A stretch of 64,000 bases of DNA from Pelagimonas sp017744045 (GCF_017744045.1 NZ_JAGHRD010000002.1); one strand, 5' to 3'. Counted from the stretch's first letter, positions 17,110 through 26,063 are shown. Notes: generated from the sequence alone by a model not told the origin. Program-made: numbers and translations.

Positions 17110-17307
17110 CCCCGCTTTTGCCCCAAACCGATCTCAAAATGCTGCCCAGATCGAGACGTTCTGAGACGGCGACGGCCAAAAGGCGCATTTTGAATACATA
17201 AATTGACGCCTTCCGACACTTGAAGGTCGCCGATTGGCTTTCACTTTGGCGCAAAAGCGTTATTTTGCCAGCAAGCCAAGCCTGATTGCCGACGCAGAAA
17301 GAACCCT

Positions 17308-19368
17308 ATGAGCACCGAGCAGACCCAAGACCCCCTCGTGATTTTCACCCCTTCTGGCAAACGTGGGCGCTTCCCGGTTGGTACGCCGGTTCTGACAGCG
17401 GCGCGGCAATTGGGGGTCGATCTGGATTCGGTGTGCGGTGGGCGCGGCATCTGTTCGAAATGTCAGATCACGCCGAGCTATGGCGATTTCCCCAAACATG
17501 GGGTCACTGTCGAAGACGGGGCCTTGTCAGAATGGAACAAGGTCGAGCAGCGCTATGATGACAAGCGCGGGCTTAAGGAAGGGCGGCGGCTGGGCTGTCA
17601 GGCCACGGTGCAGGGCGACATTGTGATCGACGTGCCACCGGAAAGCCAGGTGCACAAACAAGTGGTGCGCAAGGCGGCCAGTGCGCGGGTTATCGAAATG
17701 GATCCGGCCACGCGGCTCTATTATGTCGAGGTGCAGGAACCCGATATGCATGAGCCGACCGGCGATCTGGAACGGCTGAAAATCGCGCTCAAGGAGCAGT
17801 GGGATCTGGATCAGGTCACCCTTCCGCAATCCCTGTTGCCACGCCTGCAGACGGTGCTGCGCAAGGGCGGTTGGACCATCACCGTGGCGCTGCACAAATC
17901 CCATGAAGGCGGCGAGCAGCAGATTATCGAGATGTGGCCGGGCCTGACCGAAGAGCGCATCTATGGCCTTGCCATCGACCTTGGCTCGACCACCATCGCG
18001 GCGCATCTTTGTGACCTGCGCAATGGCCAGGTCAAGGCGAGCTCGGGGGTGATGAACCCGCAGATCCGCTTTGGCGAAGACCTGATGAGCCGGGTGTCCT
18101 ATTCGATGATGAATCCGGGCGGTGATAAGGAAATGACCAGCGCAGTGCGCACGGCCATCAATGGGCTGACCGAGGCGATTGCGACCGAGGCGGGCATTCG
18201 CCCCTTCCAGATTTTGGAGACGGTGTTTGTTTGCAATCCGGTCATGCATCACCTGCTGCTGGGCATTGATCCGGTTGAGCTGGGTCAGGCGCCTTTTGCC
18301 CTGGCCACCTCGCAATCCCTGTCGCTGAGCGCGCGGGATCTTGAGCTCAATGTGATGAATGAAAACGCCCAAATCTATGTGCTTCCTTGCATTGCCGGCC
18401 ATGTCGGTGCGGATGCGGCGGCGGTGGCGCTGAGCGAAGAGCCGAACAAATCCGACGACCTGGCGCTGATCGTTGATGTGGGCACCAATGCGGAAATCCT
18501 GCTGGGGGATAAAAGCGGCGTTCTGGCCTGTTCCTCGCCCACCGGCCCAGCCTTTGAGGGTGCGCAGATCAGTTCGGGCCAGCGCGCGGCCCCCGGCGCG
18601 ATTGAGGCGATCCGCATTGACCCAGTGACCAAGGAACCGCGTTTCCGGGTGATTGGCTGTGAAAAATGGTCAGATGAAGACGGGTTTTGGGACCTTACGG
18701 CACAGACCGGCATCACCGGCATCTGTGGCTCGGGCATTATCGAGGCAGTGGCCGAAATGCGCATTGCTGGGCTGGTCGATCCCAAGGGGCTGATTGGGTC
18801 AGCCGAGCAGACCGGTACGCCGCGATGCGAGGCTGAGGGGCGCACCAATTCTTATCTCATCCATGACGGCACCGAGGATGGCGGGCCGCGCATCACCGTG
18901 ACCCAACAGGATATTCGCGAAATTCAGCTCGCGAAATCTGCGCTCTACGCGGGCGCGCGGCTGCTGATGGACAAGCGCGAAGTCGACAAGGTGGATCGTA
19001 TCCTGCTGGCCGGGGCCTTTGGCGCGCATATCTCGGCGCTGCACGCGATGGTGTTGGGGATGATCCCGGATGCGCCCATCGACAAGGTTGGGTCTGCAGG
19101 CAATGCCGCCGGGACAGGCGCGCGGATTGCCCTGTGCAATATCAGCGCGCGCCGCGAGGTCGAAACCTTGGTGCGCCAGATCACCAAGATCGAAACCGCC
19201 ATCGAAGAGAAGTTCCAGGAACATTTTGTCAACGCCAATGCGATCCCGCATGCCACCGATCCGTTCCCCGAACTGCTGACCCAAGTCACCCTCCCCGAGG
19301 TAGATTTCAACACCGGTGGTGATGGTGGCGAAGGCGGCGGACGTCGTCGCAGACGGCGGCGGGGCTAG
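17308..19368 (+). CDS. RACo/RamA-like ferredoxin-ATPase (corrinoid protein activator)
   Basis: A 686-residue protein. An N-terminal 2Fe-2S ferredoxin domain has Cys43, Cys49, Cys52 (CGGRGICSKCQ) and Cys97 (RRLGCQATV). It is followed by a linker and a C-terminal ASKHA ATPase (GLAIDLGSTTIAAHL, LIVDVGTNAEILLGD, GICGSGIIEAVAEM, ILLAGAFGAH). This is the architecture of reductive activators that return Co(II) corrinoid proteins to Co(I). From memory, roseobacter relatives have been linked to reactivating a split B12-dependent methionine synthase; no methyltransferase gene is adjacent here to confirm it. The extreme C-terminus is odd: a Gly/Asp/Glu run followed by seven arginines and a final glycine. 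Confidence 0.88.
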   Translation: MSTEQTQDPLVIFTPSGKRGRFPVGTPVLTAARQLGVDLDSVCGGRGICSKCQITPSYGDFPKHGVTVEDGALSEWNKVEQRYDDKRGLKEGRRLGCQATVQGDIVIDVPPESQVHKQVVRKAASARVIEMDPATRLYYVEVQEPDMHEPTGDLERLKIALKEQWDLDQVTLPQSLLPRLQTVLRKGGWTITVALHKSHEGGEQQIIEMWPGLTEERIYGLAIDLGSTTIAAHLCDLRNGQVKASSGVMNPQIRFGEDLMSRVSYSMMNPGGDKEMTSAVRTAINGLTEAIATEAGIRPFQILETVFVCNPVMHHLLLGIDPVELGQAPFALATSQSLSLSARDLELNVMNENAQIYVLPCIAGHVGADAAAVALSEEPNKSDDLALIVDVGTNAEILLGDKSGVLACSSPTGPAFEGAQISSGQRAAPGAIEAIRIDPVTKEPRFRVIGCEKWSDEDGFWDLTAQTGITGICGSGIIEAVAEMRIAGLVDPKGLIGSAEQTGTPRCEAEGRTNSYLIHDGTEDGGPRITVTQQDIREIQLAKSALYAGARLLMDKREVDKVDRILLAGAFGAHISALHAMVLGMIPDAPIDKVGSAGNAAGTGARIALCNISARREVETLVRQITKIETAIEEKFQEHFVNANAIPHATDPFPELLTQVTLPEVDFNTGGDGGEGGGRRRRRRRG

Positions 19369-19382
19369 TGCATCCCACCTGA

Positions 19383-19420
19383 CTGTGGGCCTCGCGATGG
19401 TGAGGCCCGCCATAAGGCGG
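19383..19420 (+). terminator. Tandem GC-rich hairpins after the RACo-like gene
   Basis: GGGCCTC/GAGGCCC with an 8-nt loop, immediately followed by CCGCC-ATAA-GGCGG. They start about 15 bases after the stop. There is no T run, so termination is a guess; a 3'-protecting structure is equally possible. Confidence 0.4.
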
Positions 19421-19491
19421 GATGAACAGATTTTGCGCGGATCAGCCTTGACCCCCTCGCGCAAATCCCATAGCAGTCAATTCCTGCGAGC

Positions 19492-19565
19492 GCGGGTATG
19501 GTGAAAAGGTATCACGGCAGCTTCCCAAGCTTTAGTTACGGGTTCGATTCCCGTTACCCGCTCCA
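19492..19565 (+). tRNA. tRNA-Gly (anticodon CCC)
   Basis: 74 nt including an encoded CCA. Acceptor GCGGGTA / TACCCGC with discriminator T, T-arm ACGGG-TTCGATT-CCCGT, and anticodon loop TTCCCAA giving anticodon CCC, which reads GGG. The anticodon stem (GCAGC with GCTTT) pairs in its inner three positions, but position 28:42 is a C:U mismatch and 27:43 is G:U, which is weaker than usual and may need a check. Confidence 0.88.
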
Positions 19566-19636
19566 GAACTCCTTTAAAGAATGACCGCTTCAGCCAATGA
19601 TTTGGCTATGGTTTTGAAGCTGTTGCACGCCAAAGC

Positions 19637-21451
19637 TCATCCTTCGGCTTTCTCTTCCAGCTCCAACCATTCCATCTCGGCATTGGCCAGGGCCTCCTGC
19701 CGTTCGACCAAGGCCTCGGTGGCTTTCTGAAACTTCAGCGGCTCTTTGTGGAAAAGCTCCGGGTCAGCCATGAACTCCTCAAGCTTGGCGATCTCGGCCT
19801 CAAGCCGTTCGATTTCGCCCGGCAATGCTTCGAGCCGGTGCTTTTCGGTAAAGGAGAGCGTGGGCGCTTTGGCGGGTTTCGCAGCGGGTTTGGCCACGTC
19901 TTTCTTGGGCTTGGATTTGGCGGTCGGTGCCTGCGGGTCATCCGCGCCCCGCTGTCGGCGATAATCGCTCCAGCCACCGGCATAGGCCACGGCGCGGCCC
20001 CTGCCCTCCATGGCGATGGTGGTGGTCGCGACGCGGTCGAGGAAATCGCGGTCGTGGCTGATCAGCAGCACGGTGCCGTCGTAATCGTCGAGCAGCTCTT
20101 GCAGCAGGTCCAGCGTTTCAACATCCAGATCGTTGGTTGGTTCGTCCAGCACCAGAATATTGCTTTCGCGCGCCATGATCTTGGCCAGCAAGAGCCGCGC
20201 CTTTTCGCCACCGGAAAGCGAGCGCACCGGCGCGCGCACCTGACGTTCGTCGAACAGAAATTCCTTGAGATAGCCGACCACATGTTTGGGCTGCCCACGC
20301 ACCATGACCTGATCGGCCTTGCCCGAAACACCGATTTCCTTATCCCCGGCCAGCGAATCCCAGAGCGAGACATCGCCATCGAGCTGTGCGCGGGTCTGAT
20401 CAAAGATTGCAGGCACAAGATTGGTGCCCAGCTTGACCGAGCCTTCATCCGGGGTGATCTCGCCCATCAGGATCTTGATCAGGGTGGTTTTGCCGACGCC
20501 ATTGGGGCCAACAAAGGCCACGCGGTCGCCGCGCTGCACCAAAAGATCAAAGTTGCGAATGATCGGCTTGTCGCCAAAGGCATGTGTCACCCCCTTGGCA
20601 TCAATAACTTTCTTACCGGATTTTGGACCCGAAGCCAGATCCATCGCCGCCTGCCCCTGACGCTTGATCTGACTGGCGCGTTCCTTGCGCAGGTCTTGCA
20701 GCGCACGTACCCGGCCCTGGTTGCGTTTGCGCCGCGCGCTGATGCCTTCGACGGCCCACCGCGCTTCGGCCTTGATCTTGCGATCCAGCTTGTGGCGCTG
20801 CATGTCCTCGTCTTCCCAGGCCTTGTCGCGCCAGGCTTCAAAGGCGGCAAAGCCTTTTTCCTGACGGCGCACCTGTCCGCGATCAATCCACAGGGTGGCG
20901 CGGGTCAGTTCCGTCAGGAACCGGCGGTCGTGAGAGATCAGGACAAAGGCGCGGCGGGTGGATTTGAGCTCTTCCTCAAGCCAGCCAATCGCCTCGATAT
21001 CCATGTGGTTGGTTGGCTCGTCGAGCAGCATCAGATCGGGCTCTTCGGCCATCAGCTTGGCCAAAGCCGCGCGGCGACGTTCGCCGCCCGAAGCGGTCTC
21101 GACCAGGCGGTTGGGATCGAATTTGAGGCCTTCGCCAGCGCGCTCGACCTTATACATCTCACCGGGCGACAGATTGGCAGCGGCAAATTCACCCAATGTG
21201 GCATAGCCGGAAAGGTCCGGGTCCTGCTCCATATAGCCAACCGAGATGCCCGAGGGGCTGACCTTTTCGCCGCGATCCGGCTCCACCAGCCCGGCCATCA
21301 CCTTCATCAAGGTGGATTTGCCCGAGCCATTGCGCCCCACAAGCGCCACCCTGTCGCCAGGTTGCACATTAAGCGAGAGATCGTCGAAGACCGGTTCCCC
21401 GCCAAAGGTCAGAGAAACGCCAGAGAGTTGTAAAAGAGGAGATACAGCCAT
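19637..21451 (-). CDS. uup: ABC-F ATPase of the Uup type
   Basis: A 604-residue soluble protein with two ABC ATPase domains and no membrane segments. Domain 1 (5-230) has Walker A GRNGSGKS, signature SGGERRRA and Walker B LMLLDEPTNHMD. The linker KAWEDEDMQRHKLDRKI to ARRKRNQGRV carries many basic residues. Domain 2 (285-515) has GPNGVGKT, SLSGGEKARLLLA and ILVLDEPTNDLD. The C-terminal 85 residues hold a Lys/Ala/Pro-rich linker and a coiled coil (LEALPGEIERLEAEIAKLEE), the Uup-specific DNA-binding extension. ABC-F proteins act on ribosomes; Uup also affects transposon excision. The ATG at 21451 has no clear ribosome site. Downstream of olsB on the same strand. Confidence 0.92.
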   Translation of the reverse strand: MAVSPLLQLSGVSLTFGGEPVFDDLSLNVQPGDRVALVGRNGSGKSTLMKVMAGLVEPDRGEKVSPSGISVGYMEQDPDLSGYATLGEFAAANLSPGEMYKVERAGEGLKFDPNRLVETASGGERRRAALAKLMAEEPDLMLLDEPTNHMDIEAIGWLEEELKSTRRAFVLISHDRRFLTELTRATLWIDRGQVRRQEKGFAAFEAWRDKAWEDEDMQRHKLDRKIKAEARWAVEGISARRKRNQGRVRALQDLRKERASQIKRQGQAAMDLASGPKSGKKVIDAKGVTHAFGDKPIIRNFDLLVQRGDRVAFVGPNGVGKTTLIKILMGEITPDEGSVKLGTNLVPAIFDQTRAQLDGDVSLWDSLAGDKEIGVSGKADQVMVRGQPKHVVGYLKEFLFDERQVRAPVRSLSGGEKARLLLAKIMARESNILVLDEPTNDLDVETLDLLQELLDDYDGTVLLISHDRDFLDRVATTTIAMEGRGRAVAYAGGWSDYRRQRGADDPQAPTAKSKPKKDVAKPAAKPAKAPTLSFTEKHRLEALPGEIERLEAEIAKLEEFMADPELFHKEPLKFQKATEALVERQEALANAEMEWLELEEKAEG

Positions 21452-21498
21452 GCCAGAGCGCTAGGGCCTGTGGCGGATAAGGTCAAGGCAGGCGCGCC

Positions 21499-21542
21499 CA
21501 AATTCCGTGCACGGAATTTGCAAATTCCATCAATGGAATTTG
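21499..21542. repeat. Two abutting 22-bp palindromes between olsB and uup
   Basis: Positions 21499-21520 form a perfect 22-bp palindrome with arms CAAATTCCGTG / CACGGAATTTG. The directly adjacent 21521-21542 has arms CAAATTCCAT / ATGGAATTTG around CA. Both share the half CAAATTCC. They start 6 bases after the olsB stop and have no T run, so they may be protein-binding sites for the uup promoter or a repeat family. Confidence 0.6.
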
Positions 21543-21548
21543 GTTGCG

Positions 21549-22280
21549 CTACCCGGCAACCGCGCGCAAGAGCCGCTTGCGGGCCGGTGGGATCGCGGCG
21601 ATCTCGACTCCGGTGAACACATGCAGCGTGTTCATCTGGCCATCGACGACCGCATGATCGCTGACCCAGCCGCCCATCATCAGATAGGTGCGCAGCAGGG
21701 GTGGCATGCGCCCCATGGCCAATTTCGCATCCGGTTTGCGCCGCAAACGTTCGGCAAAGCGAAACACTTTCGGGGCTTTCACCCGAGGCAGCCAGCGGCG
21801 CGGCGCCAGGTGGCGGGCTTTGAGCATGGCAAATGCGTCGGTGTACTGTTCAGCATCGGTCCCGGCAAAGGAGGCGCAGCCAAAGAGCATCTCCACCCCT
21901 TGCGCATCCACATAGGCGGTCATGGCCCCCCAGGCGACGCGCAGAATATCCGGGTCTCTCCAATCGGAATGGATACAAAAGCGCCCCATTTCCACCATCG
22001 GGCCCTGAAAATCATGCAAGGCGGACAGTTCGTAATATTGCGCTGAATAGCTGCGCTCGATCTCGCGCCCATTGGGCAGCGGCAGGAATCGGAAACAACA
22101 GACAAGATCGCCGGACTTGCTGTCTTCGATCATCACGTGATCGCAAAGCGGGTCAAAATGGTCCGAATCGAGGCCGCCCGGGCGTTGAAACGCCTGCCCG
22201 CGCAAGCGCTGCACACGCTCCAGATCAGCCGCATGTTCTGCCAGCCGCGCCGCATACCGTCCTTTGGCCAATTCGATCAT
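21549..22280 (-). CDS. olsB: L-ornithine N-alpha-acyltransferase (OlsB-like)
   Basis: A 243-residue GNAT-fold acyltransferase. It contains YAARLAEHAADLERVQRLRGQAF, then DPLCDHVMIEDSKSGDLVCCFRFL, ERSYSAQYYELSALHDFQGPMVEMGRFCIH and LFGCASFAGTDAEQYTDAFAMLK, all typical of the OlsB family. These enzymes move a 3-hydroxyacyl group from ACP to ornithine to give lyso-ornithine lipid, a phosphate-free membrane lipid. The usual partner O-acyltransferase gene olsA is not next to it. The ATG at 22280 is the only fitting start. A haemolysin-like acyltransferase naming is used in some annotations for the same family. Confidence 0.85.
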   Translation of the reverse strand: MIELAKGRYAARLAEHAADLERVQRLRGQAFQRPGGLDSDHFDPLCDHVMIEDSKSGDLVCCFRFLPLPNGREIERSYSAQYYELSALHDFQGPMVEMGRFCIHSDWRDPDILRVAWGAMTAYVDAQGVEMLFGCASFAGTDAEQYTDAFAMLKARHLAPRRWLPRVKAPKVFRFAERLRRKPDAKLAMGRMPPLLRTYLMMGGWVSDHAVVDGQMNTLHVFTGVEIAAIPPARKRLLRAVAG

Positions 22281-22381
22281 GGCTTGCCCTGCCTCATCTT
22301 TGCTCCCCGGTAGGATACAAGGGTGACATGGACATGACAGAGCGCCCCCTCAACTGGCACTATGGTCAGCAGTATCGGTCA

Positions 22382-22864
22382 TTAATTGCCAAACAGCTGA
22401 TCCGCGCTAAAGCCGCCAAGGTTGCCAAACAGTTTGCGGATAAAGCCGATATCGCCATCGCCGGACTGGGTCACGCGACGGGTCAGCGGCACGACTTTGC
22501 CATCCTCAAGCCCATAGGTGACCAGATTATTGACCACGCCTGCCTCGTCAAAGGTGATGGCGAGCACTTCGCGGCTCACCACTTCGGGGCGTTTCCAGGC
22601 AAAGTGGCGCACCTCTGATTCGACATAGTAATAGCCGCTTTCACGTAGCACACCGGCTGAGGATGGGACCCCGATCACATCCTCAACAGAGGCCCGGGTA
22701 TCAACACCGGGTACAATCTGCTGAAGGTCCTCTTCGGGCGGAATATAACCGTGCGAGCGGTATTGAGCCGTACACGCCCCCAGCGCCACGAGAAGTGCCC
22801 CCGCCATCGCCAGATTTGCAATTCGAAAAGTGCCGCGCATACCCCACCCCTTGCTTTGGCCCAT
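22382..22864 (-). CDS. bamE: Outer-membrane assembly lipoprotein BamE (SmpA/OmlA)
   Basis: A 160-residue lipoprotein. The N-terminal signal MRGTFRIANLAMAGALLVALGAC ends in a lipobox LGAC; after that YIPPEEDLQQIVPGVDTRASVEDVIGVPSS and RESGYYYVESEVRHFAWKRP match the SmpA/OmlA domain of BamE, a small partner of BamA. The ATG at 22864 has a strong AGGAGG site 5 bases upstream, giving eight residues before the usual start; an internal ATG at 22840 also has a purine-rich leader. It is divergent from yceD with only 63 bases between starts, so promoters overlap. Confidence 0.88.
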   Translation of the reverse strand: MGQSKGWGMRGTFRIANLAMAGALLVALGACTAQYRSHGYIPPEEDLQQIVPGVDTRASVEDVIGVPSSAGVLRESGYYYVESEVRHFAWKRPEVVSREVLAITFDEAGVVNNLVTYGLEDGKVVPLTRRVTQSGDGDIGFIRKLFGNLGGFSADQLFGN

Positions 22865-22927
22865 TTTGCCTCCTATTCGGCTTACATAAGGAATGCCCGT
22901 CATTCAAGCACAGGAAAACCCGACCAT

Positions 22928-23494
22928 ATGCCGCCAAAGCACCCAACCGCCGCAAAAATCCCCGTTTCGAAATTGAACAAGACCAGCGATACGCCGATCT
23001 TGCTCGAGCCCAATGCCGAGAAACGCAGCGCTATTGCTGAGGACCTTGGCGCGCTGGGGCTGAAAAAGCTGCGCTTTGACGGCGAAATTCTGCCCGAAGG
23101 GAAAAAAGGCTGGAAATTGCAGGCGTCTTTGGGCGCGACTGTGGTGCAGGCCTGTATTGTTACGCTCGAGCCAGTGACCACACGGATTGATACCAAGGTC
23201 ACACGATCTTTTGTTCCCGAACATCTGATCGATCTGCCCGAACCCGGATCGGAAACAGAGATTCCCGATGAGGATGAGATCGACGTGCTCGGCGAAGAGA
23301 TCGATGTCGAAGCGGTCATGATCGAAGCGCTCTCGCTTGCCCTGCCTACCTATCCGCGCAAAGACGGGGCCGAGATGGAAACCGCGCAGTTTTCCGCCGA
23401 AGGCGTCACCCCAATGCGTGACGAAGACACGCGCCCCTTTGCCGGGCTCGCAAGCTTGCGTGAAAAAATGCAAAAAGATGGAGATGAGGGCTAA
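22928..23494 (+). CDS. yceD: YceD/DUF177 family protein (23S rRNA accumulation)
   Basis: A 188-residue acidic protein with the DUF177 core: KKLRFDGEILPEGKKGWKLQASLGATVVQACIVTLEPVTTRID, then EDEIDVLGEEIDVEAVMIEALSLALPTYPRK, which includes the conserved C(I)VTLEPV and ALSLALPTYPR motifs. YceD is needed for normal 23S rRNA accumulation and nearly always precedes rpmF, as here (154 bases upstream). The ATG at 22928 was chosen because the family begins shortly before the PVSKLN segment and because further upstream the frame overlaps the divergent bamE gene. Confidence 0.88.
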   Translation: MPPKHPTAAKIPVSKLNKTSDTPILLEPNAEKRSAIAEDLGALGLKKLRFDGEILPEGKKGWKLQASLGATVVQACIVTLEPVTTRIDTKVTRSFVPEHLIDLPEPGSETEIPDEDEIDVLGEEIDVEAVMIEALSLALPTYPRKDGAEMETAQFSAEGVTPMRDEDTRPFAGLASLREKMQKDGDEG

Positions 23495-23648
23495 GAATCA
23501 TCTTGCTCTTTTAAGCTTTCTGCGTATTTTCGCGCCTTCATGAGAACACGATGCTTGTCACCGCTGCTATCTTGCCGTAGAGGCCGGGGACAAACGGGAT
23601 AAATCAGGGCTGGCCGTAACCGCCCTCAGACGCAAAGAAGGTTGAGAC

Positions 23649-23855
23649 ATGGCTGTCCAGCAGAACAAAGTATCCAAATCGCGCCGCAACAACCGCCGTG
23701 CGCATGACGCATTGGTTGCAGCGAACCCCAACGAATGCCCAAACTGCGGTGAGCTGAAGCGCCCTCACCACGTGTGCCCGTCCTGCGGCCACTATGCAGA
23801 CCGCGAAGTCGTCGCAATGGCTGACGAAATCGATCTGGACGAAGACGCAGCATAA
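23649..23855 (+). CDS. rpmF: Ribosomal protein L32
   Basis: A 68-residue protein of the large ribosomal subunit, starting MAVQQNKVSKSRRNNRRAHD as in alphaproteobacteria. Cys30, Cys33, Cys43 and Cys46 (ECPNCGELKRPHHVCPSCG) form a zinc-ribbon, so this is the zinc-binding C+ type. It is followed 25 bases later by plsX in the conserved rpmF-plsX-fabH order, which links ribosome and membrane lipid production. Confidence 0.97.
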   Translation: MAVQQNKVSKSRRNNRRAHDALVAANPNECPNCGELKRPHHVCPSCGHYADREVVAMADEIDLDEDAA

Positions 23856-23880
23856 ACTGACCTGATCGGGCCGGCTTCGT

Positions 23881-25011
23881 ATGACCTCTCTGAAGGATCA
23901 TAGCGCAACGACGCTAGACGAGACCGGCTCGGAACGGATAGTAATTTCGGTTGACGCCATGGGCGGCGACCGTGGACCGGCGGCAGTTGTCGCCGGTATT
24001 GCGCATTCTGCGAAAAAGAATCCGACGCTGGATTTCATCCTGCACGGGCCCGAGGACGAGCTGAAGAAGCTGGTCAAGAAACGCCGGTCTCTGGACGGGC
24101 GCTGCCAGATTCGCGATGCCGAGGGCGTCGTTAAAATGACCGACAAACCCAGTCAGGTCATGCGCAATGGCAAGGGGACCTCAATGTGGTCCGCCCTCGA
24201 ATCCGTCAAACAAAAAGAAGCCACCGTCGCCGTGAGCTGCGGCAATACCGGTGCGCTGATGGCGCTGTCGATGATCCGGCTGCGCAAACTGCCCGGCATC
24301 AACCGCCCTGCCATCGCGATCCTTTGGCCATCCAGCAACCCGCAAGGGTTCAACGTCATGTTGGATGTGGGCGCAGATATCCGTGCGGATGCGCAGGATC
24401 TGCTGCAATACGCGCTGATGGGCACGTCTTATGCGCGCAACGGGCTGGACCTCGAAGTGCCGCGCGTCGGGTTGCTGAATGTCGGCACCGAAGAGAACAA
24501 AGGCTTTCCCGAGCTGAAAGAGGCCTATAATCTCATCGCGGCCAATGCGGATCGCGCCCAGTTTGAATTTGTCGGCTATGTCGAAGGCGGCGATATTCCG
24601 GGCAAGCGCTGCGATGTGATCGTGACCGACGGGTTCACCGGCAATATCGCCCTCAAAACCGGCGAAGGCACCGCCAAGCTGATCGGCGATCAACTGCGCA
24701 AGACCTTTACCCATTCCTTTCTCTCCCGTCTGGCGGCGATGTTCGTTGTCTCACCCATGCGGCGTTTTCAGAAACGGATCGACCCGCGCCGCGTCAATGG
24801 CGGCGTGTTCCTGGGTCTGAACGGAACAGTGGTGAAATCACACGGCTCAGCAGACGCAACCGGCGTCTCGGCCGCGGTCAAGCTGGCCTTTGAGCTGGCC
24901 CAGGCCGGATTTGGCGAAAGGCTGGCGGCACGGGTTGCGTCTGCTGCCGAGCTCGCCCAAAATGACGCAGCGGCGGACGGTCGCGACGCACAGGACAAGA
25001 GCAAGACATGA
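23881..25011 (+). CDS. plsX: Phosphate acyltransferase PlsX
   Basis: A 376-residue soluble enzyme that converts acyl-ACP to acyl-phosphate for PlsY, the first step of phosphatidic acid synthesis. Core motifs: ISVDAMGGDRGPAAVV near residue 22, AVSCGNTGALMALSMIRLRKL, and DVIVTDGFTGNIALKTGEGTAKLI. The first 20 residues (MTSLKDHSATTLDETGSERI) are a variable extension; the ATG at 23881 lacks a strong ribosome site but no better start precedes the core. The C-terminus ends with an Ala/Asp/Gln-rich tail. The stop overlaps the fabH start (ATGA). Confidence 0.96.
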   Translation: MTSLKDHSATTLDETGSERIVISVDAMGGDRGPAAVVAGIAHSAKKNPTLDFILHGPEDELKKLVKKRRSLDGRCQIRDAEGVVKMTDKPSQVMRNGKGTSMWSALESVKQKEATVAVSCGNTGALMALSMIRLRKLPGINRPAIAILWPSSNPQGFNVMLDVGADIRADAQDLLQYALMGTSYARNGLDLEVPRVGLLNVGTEENKGFPELKEAYNLIAANADRAQFEFVGYVEGGDIPGKRCDVIVTDGFTGNIALKTGEGTAKLIGDQLRKTFTHSFLSRLAAMFVVSPMRRFQKRIDPRRVNGGVFLGLNGTVVKSHGSADATGVSAAVKLAFELAQAGFGERLAARVASAAELAQNDAAADGRDAQDKSKT

Positions 25012-25979
25012 CAATTCGAGCCACCGTGATCGGGGTTGGGCATTACCTGCCGGACCGCATTGTAGAAAATGCGGAATTTGAGAAAACCCTGGACACGTCG
25101 GACGAATGGATCAGATCACGCTCGGGCATTGAACGCCGCCATTTTGCTGCCGAAGGTCAAACCACATCCGATTTGGGCACCCGCGCTGCCCAGGCTGCGC
25201 TGGCGGATGCCGGGATTTCGGCGGATGATATCGACGCGATTGTTCTGGCAACCTCGACCGCTGACCTGACCTTCCCGTCTGCGGCCACCATGATCCAGAC
25301 GGCTCTGGGCATGACGCGTGGCTTTGCCTTTGACGTGCAGGCGGTTTGCGCGGGCTTTGCCTATGCGCTGGCCAATGCCAATGCGCTGATCGTTTCCGGT
25401 CAGGCCAAGCGCGTTTTGGTCATTGGGGCCGAAACATTCTCGCGTCTGATGGATTGGACCGACCGCGCCACCTGTGTGCTGTTTGGCGATGGCGCGGGCG
25501 CGCTGGTGCTTGAGGCCCAGACCGGCACCGGCACCAATGAGGATCGCGGCATTCTGGCCACCGACCTGAATTCGGATGGCCGCTACAAAGACATTCTTTA
25601 CGTGGATGGCGGCGTCAGCACCCATTCCACCGGCCATTTGCGTATGCAGGGCAAAGAGGTGTTCCGCCATGCGGTGGAAAAACTGGCCTCGACCGCCAAT
25701 GCCTCCATGGCCAAGATCGGCATGACCGCGGATGAGATCGACTGGATCGTCCCGCATCAGGCCAATATCCGCATCATCAACGGCACCGCGAAAAAGCTTG
25801 GCCTGCCCTTGGACAAGGTGGTGGTCACGGTTCAGGACCACGGCAACACCTCGGCCGCCTCGATTCCCCTCGCCCTGTCGGTTGGCAAAGAGCGCGGCCA
25901 AATCAAACCCGGTGACATGGTTGTGACCGAGGCGATTGGCGGCGGATTGGCCTGGGGCTCGGTGATTTTGCGCTGGTAA
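25008..25979 (+). CDS. fabH: Beta-ketoacyl-ACP synthase III
   Basis: A 323-residue condensing enzyme that starts fatty-acid synthesis by joining acetyl-CoA to malonyl-ACP. The catalytic triad is visible: Cys114 (VQAVCAGFAYAL), His in IVPHQANIRI (about 249) and Asn in DHGNTSAASIPLAL (about 279). The C-terminal GGGLAWGSVILRW is the family ending. It overlaps plsX by 4 bases, so the two are translationally coupled. The ihfA promoter follows. Confidence 0.97.
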   Translation: MTIRATVIGVGHYLPDRIVENAEFEKTLDTSDEWIRSRSGIERRHFAAEGQTTSDLGTRAAQAALADAGISADDIDAIVLATSTADLTFPSAATMIQTALGMTRGFAFDVQAVCAGFAYALANANALIVSGQAKRVLVIGAETFSRLMDWTDRATCVLFGDGAGALVLEAQTGTGTNEDRGILATDLNSDGRYKDILYVDGGVSTHSTGHLRMQGKEVFRHAVEKLASTANASMAKIGMTADEIDWIVPHQANIRIINGTAKKLGLPLDKVVVTVQDHGNTSAASIPLALSVGKERGQIKPGDMVVTEAIGGGLAWGSVILRW

Positions 25980-26033
25980 CGGGCGCAACCGGCTTTACAT
26001 CTTTGATAAAGCACCGCTTTCAACCTATTGATA

Positions 26034-26063
26034 TTGACTTGGCTTTTGTCTCTGGCCTAGTCT
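26034..26063 (+). promoter_or_regulatory. Putative sigma-70 promoter of ihfA
   Basis: TTGACT (-35) at 26034-26039 and TAGTCT (-10) at 26058-26063, 18-bp spacer, ending 25 bases before the ihfA start. Only the match to consensus supports it. Confidence 0.4.

Noticed and set aside
19748..21433. 561-codon frame antisense to uup
   Set aside because: Shadow of the ABC-F gene; no family and biased composition.
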